A DNA stretch of 64,000 bases from Gymnopilus junonius. Taxonomy: Eukaryota > Basidiomycota > Agaricomycetes > Agaricales > Galerinaceae. This document shows positions 33,898-47,700 of this stretch, one piece after another. Below the pieces are notes generated by a model. The model was not told the DNA's origin, made no database searches, and saw nothing but the letters and a program-made list of their open reading frames with translations. The stretch is taken from the NCBI GenBank assembly GCA_015501075.1, contig JADNYJ010000031.1:1-64000 (forward strand), written 5' to 3'. Within the stretch, counting starts at the first letter, position 1. Every line of letters starts with the position of its first letter. Made by a program: the position numbers and the translations under genes.

Positions 33898-35518
33898 ATG
33901 GCCCCCCGCCTCCGCGTCCTGGCAGGCACATCGCCCTCCACCATGGTGCCTATAACGCCCCTCGTCAACACCTCCAAGTCATACCCCCTCTCGTCTCCCC
34001 TATTCGAGGGCGCGGTCGTGGCGCATATCAAAGGCCTGACGGACGAGCAAGGCAGGGTACGGAATTCGGAGTATTTTGAGAGGGAGGATAGGAAGGGTAT
34101 TACGTGGAGTATTCAAGTGCAAGGTGGGTTTTTTGGATGGGGTTTGGGTTTCTTTCGAATCCTTAGGGGGATGTGTGCTGATTTTATTTTGTTATAACTT
34201 TAGGCAGGTTCCTTGTACCGTTCTCTGCTGATGATATCCTGTTTGGGAATACCTTCGACCGACCACTCAAGTTGCCTTGGGGTACTAGTGCCGTTCTTAA
34301 GTTTATGAAGTGAGTTTTATCTTTCCTTCGTCACTTGCGCTGAAATTCTTACTGAACTTTGATTTTCTGACTTGCAGCTATATAGACCCAACTCTTGAAC
34401 ATGACTTGATGTCATCTAGCAAACCATGGGCATTATCGCCGTTGATAACTACCATGCCGCATTTCATGCACAGTCGCGTTCCTTCGCCGTCGAGCTCTGA
34501 TGCTGAGCTCCAGCTCGAGCTGGAAGCGAACAGCGGTGCTGGTGTGCCCCCTCAGTTTCCGCCCCCGTTTTCCATCAAGGACGCGACGGAGGATCTGTAC
34601 CTCGCACTAGCTGGCGGCGACAGTGACAACCATAACGACGAAGTGTTGTCTGACAATTCACGCTCTCGCTCTGTATCATCCGCGTCCTCCTCCTCGTCCA
34701 ATTACTCCATTGCCGTAACTGGTCCAGGCTCGAGAGCGCACACGCCCTCCGACCCGTCTTCTTCCCCGCCTTCCTCTTACAAGTCTTCCGCGTCTACCTC
34801 TTCGTCATTATCATCCAACTCAAACTCTAAGCATTCTAAAGGCTCCCGATTGGGCGGCTTTGGGTCGACGTTGAAGATTAAGGAGGCGGTGAAGAAGGTT
34901 CGAAGGAAAAAGTCGATTGTGGGTAGTGGTGCGGACTACTCGGAGGCCCATGCGGAGAAGGAGAAGGAGCTGAGGGCGTTGAGTGGAGGAGGGGCGGGTC
35001 AGCGGAGGTCGTATTTCGCGCAGAGGGAGAAGAGGAGGGATGTTGTTTTTGGACCAGAGGTAAGAATTGGTTTCATTTTCATTTTCATTCGTGTTTGTCC
35101 GCTCGTTCATTCCCATTTTTCTCTGAGAGACTGAGACGCCCTCGTTGCTCCAAATGTTTTTTTCTTTTCGATCATATTCACCGTTTTCTATTTTTATCCT
35201 CTCATGCTGATTGACACTCATTTCTACATACAGGACGTCATCACCACCGACTTTTGTTATGGGTTCATCAATTTCGCGCCGTCGCTGTCTCTACAGCTGC
35301 CTGGCGGCCTGTCGTTTGACTTGATGCGGTATTGGGATGGACAGCCTGTGCGGTTCGTGTGTTGTGAGAGACGGAAGCCAGAGTCAGAGTCGGACTCGGG
35401 TGGGGATTCAAAAGGAGGGCAAGGGGGAGAGGAGCCGTGGGGTAGGATATTTTGGTGTGTGGCCATTGAGGTTGTGGATGAGGATGATGGGGAGGATGAT
35501 GACGAAGAGGATGAGTAG
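33898..35518 (+). CDS. Duc1-domain protein (DUF1769, PF08588)
   Basis: The domain is named after fission yeast Duc1, a cell-cortex protein that binds PI(4,5)P2. Exons 33898-34123, 34204-34309, 34378-35059 and 35234-35518 are all in phase and give 432 residues. Family motifs are in order: the FEG...HIKGL start, WSIQVQGRFL, FGNTFDRPLKLPWG with an Asp/Pro-rich YIDPTLEHDL, the KPWALSPLITTM block, then FGPEDVITTDFCYGFINF and the SLQLPGG-x-SFDL end. Between the last blocks sits a roughly 170-residue Ser-rich disordered insert. The C-terminus is acidic (DDGEDDDEED). I expect a peripheral membrane protein; no transmembrane helix is present. Confidence 0.85.
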
Positions 35519-36259
35519 GTCGGGGAGCTTTGTGCCCGAAAAGGGATGGATTGTATCGTATCGTATATTGTGTATTCTAATGCATGTAGCATATCTTACC
35601 TGGAGTTAATTGATGAATAGAGGCTGTTCGACTGGTGTAGTGTGCCATTATGGGTCCAGGCGCCTATTAGAAGGATTGCAATAGGTTCTCTGGACCCGGC
35701 GTGTTGGTGCTTGAGCTTGATGCATGATGGTGCAGGAATAGATTGGCATGAGGCAGAGACGTGTTAGCTATCGGACTGCAGCAGGCGACTGTAGTGGTCG
35801 CTCGAATGATGAAAAAGCAGAGTCGATGCCGTGGGAAGAAGGAATTATGTTCTCGAACGGTTGGAAATTGAGAATTCGAGAAATCCCTTCTTGCGGCGAA
35901 ACGCGTTGTCGAAGCGAGGAGGCGACGAGACGCGCCACATGCCCTCCTCAAATAAGTTGAAATCAAGGCCTCATGTGGATGCGGAGGCTGGAGATGAGGA
36001 AGGCGGCAGTAGGGAGTTCCATTCGCAGACGGGCGGCTTCGGGCGGCCTGGGCATGTATTGCCATTGGGAGTTGATTGTGCCGATGTGTGGACCACTGTA
36101 ATTTGTGGTGAGTTACACTACATAACAGCGTCCGTTTATTTTTATACTCTGCTCTAGGCGTGCTCTCCATTTCGGATTCCCACCTTTTTCTAAATCTTGT
36201 TCTGATCGACACAGAGACAAGTGATCGTTGGCGTCATTTAGATTCTACAGCCAGACTCG
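35519..36259. other. Intergenic region between Duc1-like and PH-domain genes
   Basis: The frames on both strands here have no recognisable family. The region should contain the 3' end of the upstream gene and the promoter of the PH-domain gene. Confidence 0.4.
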
Positions 36260-39200
36260 ATGGATCCTGTCCGACAGTCCACTAGTCCCAGCATCGCCCA
36301 CTCGCGGAACAAGCAGGTCTGTTGTTGCTAGTACTCGAGTGCAGAGCCATGTACTCACCCGGCCCTGCTTTCAGACTCAGCGAAAGAACAGGCTGCTGGC
36401 CTCTCTCAAGGGGATCATCCGAATACCCGTCCGCAAAGTCACACTGCGCGACGACGGCGAGCCAGACATGTCGTCATCGCTCTCCGTGTCCCCTTCCCAT
36501 CCCATGTCTGGCCATACCAGATCCCGAAGCTCAGCTGCAGCCGATCCACATCTCCTCGACCCTCCAAACTCCCGCACCAGCAGAAACGATCCATATGGCC
36601 GCCACAGGTACACGCGCAGTAGCGCTGGCACGGGCACCAGCTTCAGCTGGAAACCGTACATGTCCCAGCCTATGCTGCACCAGTCTGCGCTGTCCCGGAA
36701 TGGAGGCGCTTCATTTGACGACGAAGAAGACGAGGGGCATCATAACAGTTTCGATTTGGATTTCCCATATGGGCAGCGAAATAGCGACAATGCCGGTGGG
36801 GATGTGGACGCCGATTTTTCTGACCGGTCCTTCCGCGACTCGCTCGACCATTCGCCTGGGCGCAAGTCGCTTATGCAGCCCTTGGACGGAGCGCGAGACA
36901 TGCCTGCAGAGCTACCAGCGACTGCGCCGGCGCATGCGCCATTGCCTCAGCCTCCACCTCCCCTGCCTCCACCTCCCACCCAACACGCGTCTCATCAACA
37001 ACGGCCGAGTAGCGCGCACAGCCATGCGAGGAAGTTTTCCATTTCAAATGGGTTAATGAACGGCACTCATGCCGGGTTCTCCAGGGAGGGTTTAGAAGGT
37101 GCTGTCAGTGGACTTGAGGCGGAAAGTAACAGACCGATGTCTCCCCATAGTCAGACCAGCAGACTGCGTGGTGGTGATGGTGGCTCAAGCTCAAGAAGTC
37201 CAACTCAACGCCAAAGTCAAAGTGAGAAGAAGAAGCAGGACAACGAAGATCCTTCTTCAGCTGTTGCTGTGATCGATCGTGATTCAACTTCGAGGACGCG
37301 CGGGGAAAAATCTTTGCTTCGTTATCAACCTGAGGTTGATGAATTAAATCGGCGAAGCAGTGAAGGGCATCATTCTCCTCCAAAATCGACACTGTCTACC
37401 TCACCGCCTTTAACAAAACACCATGTTCGCGCGCCCTCGCGACCTTTACCTGCCTTACCACCTTCATCACCCACAACCACACCAACTGCAGCAAGTCGAT
37501 CCGGCTCCTCTCTTGGAGGCATTAATAGCGCTGGCCGTGTTTCGGGACCGGTTGAGGTTGCAACTCTGCCCGATGGACCTAGTTCAAATTCAAATCGCAG
37601 CAATGACGATGACGTCCTGCCTCGTTCCCATTTTGCGAAAGAGATCCACCATGATGACGCCCATGTTTACGCTTATGCCACAGTCGTTGATGATGATGAT
37701 GAAAATCAGGTCCTGACCCAAAATAGTGAGGTGGTGGTTGCTGTGGATCCCATTCCTATATCCAAACCCGTTGTTGATTCTACCTCTGCTACGATTACTC
37801 GGACAGAAACAAATCTGAGTGCGACTGCTACTATTGCTGCTGCTGCTTTTTATCCAACAGGTGAAGAACAGCCCTTGTCTACGTTTGCTGCGTACGCTTC
37901 AACGCCTACGCTACCTTTGTCTGGCTCCCCGTCATTTTCGCCTGTCCACCTGCCATGGCCACTGCGACGATGACCGCTAAGCGGTCCGCGCCTTCAAGTT
38001 CCTTTGATCCCTCCTCCCTTTCCTCTGCTGGCACGACATTATTACCAACGCAATACACCCCCGTGTACCCCCACCTCCACCCACCAAAACTAACACTCAC
38101 GACCTCTGATGCACCCACTACTTCCTTGTCCTCTTCCTTATCCTCTTCGTCTTCGTCGAAGCCAGCTCCGCAGCCCCGTCTCAATCTTAAACTCCCACCT
38201 CCTAATTATCGCTTCAGCTTGAACATGTACGGACCTGGACTTGAGCTAGCGTCGGCCATCTACTCCGACCAATGAGAATGGGAATGGCATTTTAGACAGC
38301 ACGCAGAGAGCGCGATTGTCACCTAGCGTGATTCTCCGTCGGCCGGCTTTACCACTCTTGAAGCTGCCTACTGTTAATGTGAATTGGGCCTCTGGGTCAG
38401 GATCTAATTCGAATGGGAGTGCGAATGCGAATTCGAGTGCGGATAGGGCTCAAGGGATGTTAACGCCCGTGGACTGGACTAGGACGAGGAGATCAAGGTC
38501 AGGGCTCCGCGCGATGCCTGCGCTGCCTATTCAGGGGAGCAGTCGTGGTGCGGGCGCGCATGAGGAGGAGACGGATATGGATGAGGATGATATGGATGAT
38601 ATGGAGGACATGGAGGATGATATGAGGTCGAGCTTTGATAGTGAGCATACGACGATTACGACTACGGCGAGTGAGGATGAGGAGGACGGTGAGACGACGG
38701 AGGGTTTACTATTCCGACGGATAATTCGGCGCAGACGATGGCTACGTATGGGTCTGGGATGACTTTATCCTCGACTTCGTCTTCGTCAATTCCCAATTCA
38801 ATTGCAAGCAAAAATATCCATACCAACACTCACACCAACGCCAACACCAACTGGAACAATTCTAACGCCGCGCAACAGAACTACCTACACCACTCACATT
38901 CTCGGCCTTACCTCTCTCACCTCCAACGACGCGACGCCTCCACCTCCTCCACCTCCAATAACAACAATAACAACTCAGACACACAAAGCATCTCCTCCTC
39001 CCGTTCCTCATCCTACGAAACGGCACTAGGGTCCCAACCCTCCGCGCCTGCATCCCCAGTGCCCTCACCCCGCCCCTCACACGCGGAGCCCTCGTTCCGC
39101 ATATCACATGTAGAGCTTGAGCCCCGCCCGTCACCATCACCTCTAGAGCCTTACTTTGGTGACCCGACTCGACCGCCTGATAAAAGGTTTTCGCGCGTGC

Positions 39201-42200
39201 CGCATTTGCCTAGAGTTGATTTGGGTCTTGGGGTGGGAGGTTGGATCTGGACTTGGATTTTGGGAGGTTGGGGTTTGGTGGTGAGGATGAGGATAGGAAG
39301 GGAAAGAGGAAGGCTGTGGGTGCTTCTAGCGGTGCTGATGAGAAGGGAGTAGGAGAGAGGGCGCAAGAGGAGGAGGAGGAATATGAAGGCGAAGATATGA
39401 AGACGCCTACACCTGTGGATCCCACGCCGACTGCTAGAACTGCTTTGGGCGCGTTGATGTTCAGAGCCAGCTCTTCTTCTTCTTCTTCTTCGGCTGCAGC
39501 TGCAGCTCTAGCTGCTTCCAGCAGTAGCAATAGTACAGGTGGTCCTGCGATGTCGGATTATTTCCAACTGAAACAAGTCCGGTCTTCATCGGGAAAATCG
39601 AGCAGTGCTGTGTCGCCCTCTAGGACACCGCGGCCTGGGGATATGTCATCATCATTTACATCTTCTTGGGCTGGTGGAAGCAGTGTTGGTGTAAATGGTT
39701 CCGTGCAGTCGGTGACAGGGCGCGATGGGTGCCTATGGTGCTGCTGCTGCTGCTGCTCCTACTGCTGTTATGATTCCTGCTCCTGGTGCTCCTGCTCGAG
39801 CCCCAGGTGTTCGCAGGAGCGTGAATAATTTCAAGGATATGGCTGTGCCATCTATGCCTCCCCTCCCCAGTCGCCTATCTGCCTCGTTCTCGACGCATGG
39901 TGGTGCGGTGTTGTCTGGTGGTGCTCCGCCGTCACCTTCCATTAGCGGTATCTCACTGCACCCTGGGATGTACAGACGTGCCTCTAAGAGTTTGGTGGAT
40001 GTGTTGAGTATGGAAAGGAAGGAGAGGATTATCAAGGAGGAAATGATGTTGGAGGAGCAGGAGGAGGAAGAGATGAGGAGGAGGCTCGAGAGGAGAGCTA
40101 GTAAAGCTGCTGTCAGAGCTAGTGTGGTCGTGGATGAGGGCGTAATGGAGGAGGAGGGTGACCAGCTCAAGACACCCGTTCCGATGCCTAGGTATCCATC
40201 CATGGCCCTCTTGGATCCCCATGCTGGGGTGGATAATGTGTTATCTCACTCCGCCGATGCTAGCCTGGGAAATGGCGGCGCAGAAGGTGCTTCTGCGGAC
40301 AGCAGTAATATCAACAATGCAAGCAAGAGGATCAGCATGGCACCCGCCTACGACACGCTCTCGCATCCCCTGCGCAGGCGCCGCTCCATGCCCACATTCA
40401 CAGCAGGCAGCGCACCACCCCCGTACCCCGACCTCTTCCCTAATCACCACCACCACCCCGGTCTTTCCAAATCCATCCGCATCCAGCCCAGAGAGGATGA
40501 AGGCATGGAGAGGTTACCTGTGTACACCAACGATATCTCCCTGCGCGCTATCATGCCGCGGAAAATGGAGTTTTCGGCCCCGGGTGTGCAGGCGAAAGAT
40601 CGGAAGTGGCGGAGGGTGCTGTGTGTGCTTGAGGGCACGGCGTTCAAGGTGTATAAAGCGCATTCTGGGGCAAGCGGGGTGGGTGTGATTGGGGAGTGGT
40701 GGGAGAGTAAAGTGGGTGTGGGGGATGTGAGTTTGGGTGCGCCTGTGAGGACGAGCAGTTTCGCGAGTGGTGCGGGTGCGGGGGGTGGCAGTGGGACGGG
40801 GACGGGGACGGAGGGTGGTAGTGATGCGGTTGGGATAAGAGCTGCTGTTGCTGCTGTTGAGAGGGCGGAAAGACATTTTGAAAGAGAGAGGGAGAGAGAG
40901 CTTACTAGGGCGCGGAAGAGCGGGGAGGTGGGTGTTGGTGATGATGAAGGGAATGGGAATGGAGGCCCCGTGTTATTGCAGGGCGAGATCCAGACGGTGG
41001 CTAGCCCGACGTCTCCGCAAAGCCAGGTACAGCCACCGACGCCTACTTCGACATCGACTTCGTCACATTCGTCTGGGAATGGGAGCGGTCACGGTAATAG
41101 CAATAATGGGCATCATCTCTTTGGTCATCATGGTCATAGCCATAATCATGGGGAAGGGGGAAATCATCACCCGCACCTTGGCGCTTTGATACCCGCTACG
41201 AAGTCCGCGCTGAACCTTGCCGTTGCGCTGCTCAAGCCTGGCGGTGGGACTTCTTCCTCGTCTTCAAGACATGTGAGGTCGAGCAGCGACGTTGCGCCTA
41301 TGAATCCTGGGTTACTTGCGCCGAGATCACCGAGAGCTTCATTGAATATTCCTCGGATTGGGGATAATAATTCCATCTCGAGTGCGAGTGGCAGAGCGAC
41401 GCCCACGTCGACTTATGGCGGAGGAGGGTTGTCAGTTTCCTCGAGGGCTCCCACACCCACCGGGGCCGATTCTTCTGCGTTTAGCTCGGCGTCCAATTCG
41501 AATTCAAACTCCCACTCGATGATGTCGCTGTCGGGGCCTTCTACGCCAGCTACTTCCGTCATATCTCATGGTTCGGGCTCGGTGGTGTCGCAGTCTTTGC
41601 AGTCACCTCAGTCTTCTTATCAAACGCATTCTGCGCCTGTGTCTTCCACGCGGTCTGGGTTCAGAGTCGGCGCTGGGTCCTTGGGTGGTTCGAGTTCGAA
41701 TCACAGTGCGAACTCGCGGTCGCCGAGCGTTAGTGTGGCTTTGAGGTCTCACAAGGATAAAGAGAAGCAGAAGCCTGGTAATGCTGGTAATGCGGACCAG
41801 ATCCCAGAACCTGATGAGGCTGATTTGATTCGTGCGTATACGATGCAGAATGCGGAGAGTGGGCTGGGGAATGATTATTTGAAACGGAAGAATGTGATTA
41901 GGGTGCGCTTGGAGGGCGAGCAGTTTTTGCTGCAGGCCAAGGATGTGGACAGTGTTATAATGTGGATTGAGGTTAGTTTTTTTTTTTCTTTTTTTTTTGA
42001 AACTGGAAGGTTTATCGACGGTTTTTCTTTCTTTCTGTTCATTTTTGAATCGTTGTAGGGCTTACAAGCTGCAACAAACATTGCGCTGGATTTAGACGAA
42101 CGGCCTATGCCTCGTGGGCCCATCTTCCCCAGGTGCGTTTTTGATCCTTTAGCTGTGATAGGGAATTAAGCTCTGATCATCTACTTACATGCAGACGGAG

Positions 42201-42366
42201 ACGGCGCCGACGTGCACCCCCCGCCTGGGTGAATGTGGACACGGCCAATGCAAGTGGGAATCAAAATGGTGCTCCGTCGCCAACGGGCGAGACGCCGGTA
42301 TCTGCGAGCCAGCTTGCTGCGCCTTTGGCTCGCTCCAGTGCGGCTGCTAACGCTCGGAGGCGGTAA
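36260..42366 (+). CDS. Large disordered protein with a C-terminal PH domain
   Basis: The proposed start is ATG 36260. Exon 1 (36260-36316) joins in phase to 36375 and gives [21 protein letters not shown]. About 1,500 residues of Ser/Pro/acidic low-complexity sequence follow. The C-terminus is a PH domain: [30 protein letters not shown], then [14 protein letters not shown] and [13 protein letters not shown] (the conserved Trp is in W-I-E). The PH domain is interrupted by a roughly 390-residue low-complexity insert (about 40660-41850). The last introns (41972-42058, 42133-42194) are clear and the stop is TAA 42364-42366. The middle needs frame changes near 37960, 38250, 38720, 39230 and 39730. 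An intron at about 38227-38299 explains one; the rest look more like indels or undetected introns. The function is presumably phosphoinositide or protein binding. Confidence 0.7.
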
Positions 42367-42925
42367 GAGTCTGAGACGGGTCGGGGACGGCGATAAGCAC
42401 GTTGACGTGGTGACTGAGCGTCGCGCTGTGAAAGGAAAGGGGGCACAAACGGACTGATTTTTTTTGTTGTTGTTCTATACACGTACTACCAGACACACAG
42501 ATTTATTTGGTGTAGGATACGGAGGACCTCTGACGACTAATGGCATAATGAGAGTTTGGATTGATGAGTTTGAGATAAGAGGAAATATTTTCATGGAATT
42601 CCCACGGCGGAGTAATCCGGTTTTGTTCAAGGGTTGGCCGCCTGTTATCTGCACCGCCCACACCATCGATATTCCACTCCAGACACCACCCACCTCCAAT
42701 ATCCTCTTTTTTTAAATTCTCTCTATTCTCCGCGCCCCGTGTAGCCAGTCGCCACAGCACACCCTTGTCACTCCGCCACGCCCGCGTCCCAACCACCCCG
42801 TCTCCTCACCGTCCACTCACCCCGCACTCTTCCTTTTCCTCAAAAAAAGGACCCCTCTCTCTCAACCAGACCTTTGGACTCGGTGCATAGCGGATTCGGC
42901 CGTCTAGAGCAGTCTTCACTCAACC
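42367..42925. other. Promoter region of the PP1 gene
   Basis: The stretch is CT-rich near its end (42740-42870) and precedes the PP1 ATG in a CAACCATGG context. No other gene is recognised. Confidence 0.5.
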
Positions 42926-44772
<1,847 letters not shown>

Positions 44773-47700
44773 ACGACTAAACGATCAAATAACGAGTGAC
44801 ACGATGGGTGCGGATGATGACGACGCAAGGGCTGGGGGGAAGAAGAGGGACGGGGAGAAGAAGGACAGAACAGCCAAACCAACCCGAACATTCAATCAAT
44901 TCACATAGCAAACACATCTACGTTCATCCTCTTTCTTAACTTTTTTTTTTCTTCCTTTTCTCATCCTTAGTCTTGACTGTATATTTTATCGACACACTTT
45001 CGCTTTTTCCTTTCCTTCTGTTTGTCTCTCTCTTTTTATTCCGGTTCTATTGCCTCCAGTACCCTACCTGGCGTTGAAGCTCGTCCGCCCATCGTGATCC
45101 CACCGTCGTCCCGTTTGTCACTGTCCTCCCGTTGTTTACTCTACTTAATCACTTTTATCGTTGTTTTCTTTCTTACTAGTTTGAACCCACACACCCTCTC
45201 AACACACACCGCTCGTTATGATATGATTTGGCCTGACCTTTCATTTACCTGTCACGCTCCTTGTCCCGCTTGCCTTTTTTATTATCCATACTTTTCTCCC
45301 TCTTCGTCATTCCTGATTATGCGCCGTTGGTACGATAGTTCGTTGTGGTCCTATTTCTTTTTCCTCTTCTTCTCTACACCCCTTTTTTTGCATCTTCTTG
45401 CCCCTCCCCTCATCATTGGTCTATGCTGGCCATTGGCTCCAGTCATCAAGCCTCAAAGCCCCAAAGCTCAAGTTGAAGCGATTCCACAAGAAATATCACA
45501 AGCACATAGCACAAGTGCATTGTGGTCAACGTCAACGAACTGGACTGTAAAAAAAAATCGGAGAATTTCAAACGTGGGTTAGGTGCGATCATTGGGTTGG
45601 GTTAGCTGGGGAGTTGAAGGTGTCATGAAAGCGTTAATAGGTTAGGTCAGATCTGGTTGGTTGGGCTATGTTTTTTTTTTGGTTAGTAGGGGTAGGCTGT
45701 GAGCTAGTCGGCATCAGAGCAAATCCGTCATCCCCCCCATACCTTTTCTTTTTATTTTCATCTGGTTGGAGTCGTGGTGTTTTTGCTGCTGTCTGTCTGT
45801 CTGTTGGTCGTTGGTGGTCGACGTTGGTTGTTGGCATTCACATTCGTCGTTTTCGCTCCGTCATGATCGTTACTGGTCTGGTAGTTTCTTCTTTCCGTCT
45901 TCAATTTTTTTCGCGTTTTTTCATTTCTTTCCTTATTTATGGCCTTTTTCCTCCTGTATGCGGCGCGCGTTGCGTGTGTGAGAAAGAGTGTGTGGTGGCG
46001 GTTGTTCGCGACGCGACTCCCGCCCAGTGAGGGCCCCGGCGTACTGGACAAGACGGCAAATCTCCTTGCAGGGTAAAGAACCCCAAGGAGCGAAGGCAAG
46101 GAAACTGGAGGACGAAGAAATTTGAAGACATTCCTGATCTATCAGAGACAACAACTTGGATGGGTCCTCCATACTGAGAGAGGAAGGAAAGGAAAGGAGA
46201 GAAAGAAAGACGTACGGACAGAAACATAAATCAACTTCGGACGCTGCTGCGGCACAGGCCTCTGAAAATAAACTGCCATCTGCTGTTGATCATATCATTC
46301 CAAATTTCTTTTGCTTTATTTTACTGCTATAACTTGCCAGTCGTTTTGTAACCATTTGCCTTGCTATTGCGCACCGTAGGCATATGCGTTATCTTCGTCT
46401 TTTTCCTTACTGCACCCTCATTTTTTTTCCTTTGACTTTCGAATTTTTGCTTGTATGATCTATTGCCCGAACTCTTCACTTACTGCGCTTTAAATAAGTA
46501 GTAGTCGTGAATTTGGTACGGTGAGATGTGCTATGCGAGTCGGCCCTCTAAACATTGAAGCTTAAAGCCACCTGTCTTTTTGCTCCGTACATCCATCTAC
46601 AGTCCATCTGAGAGCTTTAAATTCGGAACCGGTTTTTTTGAGGCACTTTCACATGCATAACTCTACAGCCTACTACATTCCAGAGGCCTGGCCAACCGTA
46701 TTTAAAGCACTACTGATGCCTGCATAGCTCGAACTTTCTTTTCTGCAAGCTTTGCCATTGGTGCATTTAACAAACTCCAAGCTTCGAAAATTTAATTCTC
46801 GACGTCACTTTGTGAACGGTGTGGCTCTACAACCCCAAATCGATCATTCAACCTTCTCGCTGTCTCAAGCTTTCAGCTTTGCTTCTCACCCACGACTTCA
46901 TCTCCTCAGTCCTACCGCCCTTCGTCTTCTTGTGCTCATGAACTGTCAACTCAACCTCATTGTACCGCTACGCGCGGCTTTTCAAGGGAAGACCTGCCTG
47001 GATCACACTTCGACCTGTCCAATAAGCTCTTTTTCCCCGTCCAATGCCAATCCGGGAAGCAGGACAGGGGTTAAAAAAGGGTGTAGGTTTGTCGAGGATC
47101 AAGTTCTATCTGGAATTAACGGAATTTTGACCACATTTTTACTATTTAGAAGGACCACACGCTGTCCTTTTTTTTTTTGATCAATGTCACTGGCTGAGAC
47201 TGCACCTATAGAGCCCTGTTCTCGCCCATTATTATCCCCCTGGTTGTAGATCAGCGCTTGCCGATGACCTCGAGTCGGAGGATTAGCTGATCTCATGACC
47301 ACTCACTTTGCAGGTCTTTCCCGCAAACCTTGAACCTCGTGTTCAATCCCATTTATTACCCAGGACCTACGATCAAACTCTGCAGACAATGGACGAGGGA
47401 AGCTGACCTCGAGGCTTGAGGTAATCTAAAAGCGGATGGTTGATCATCCCAAATCCACCGAACCTCTGGACGCGTACTGTACTAATCAAGCATCTTATCA
47501 CTCTGCTCCTTAAGCTTCAGTGGGGAAACCGGATCTATTTTTTTTCTACTCTGCCTTTTATTATCTTAAGGTGCTCTGACAAGTGCTTCGATGCTCTTGA
47601 CTCCTTTAAATGTTACTATGGCAGAAATAATTGAAGGCTGCACCTTCCAGTCGCGTGCCCATTTGAATGCGCAACTCCCCGACTATCTTCAGGAAATCAT

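Noticed and set aside
39733..40203. Minus-strand frames opposite the PH-domain gene
   Set aside because: They are Ser/Leu-rich complements of Gly/Ser-rich coding sequence and carry no recognisable domain.
47301..47380. Possible tRNA-like GTTCAATCCC box
   Set aside because: No matching A box or foldable acceptor stem was found within tRNA distance.
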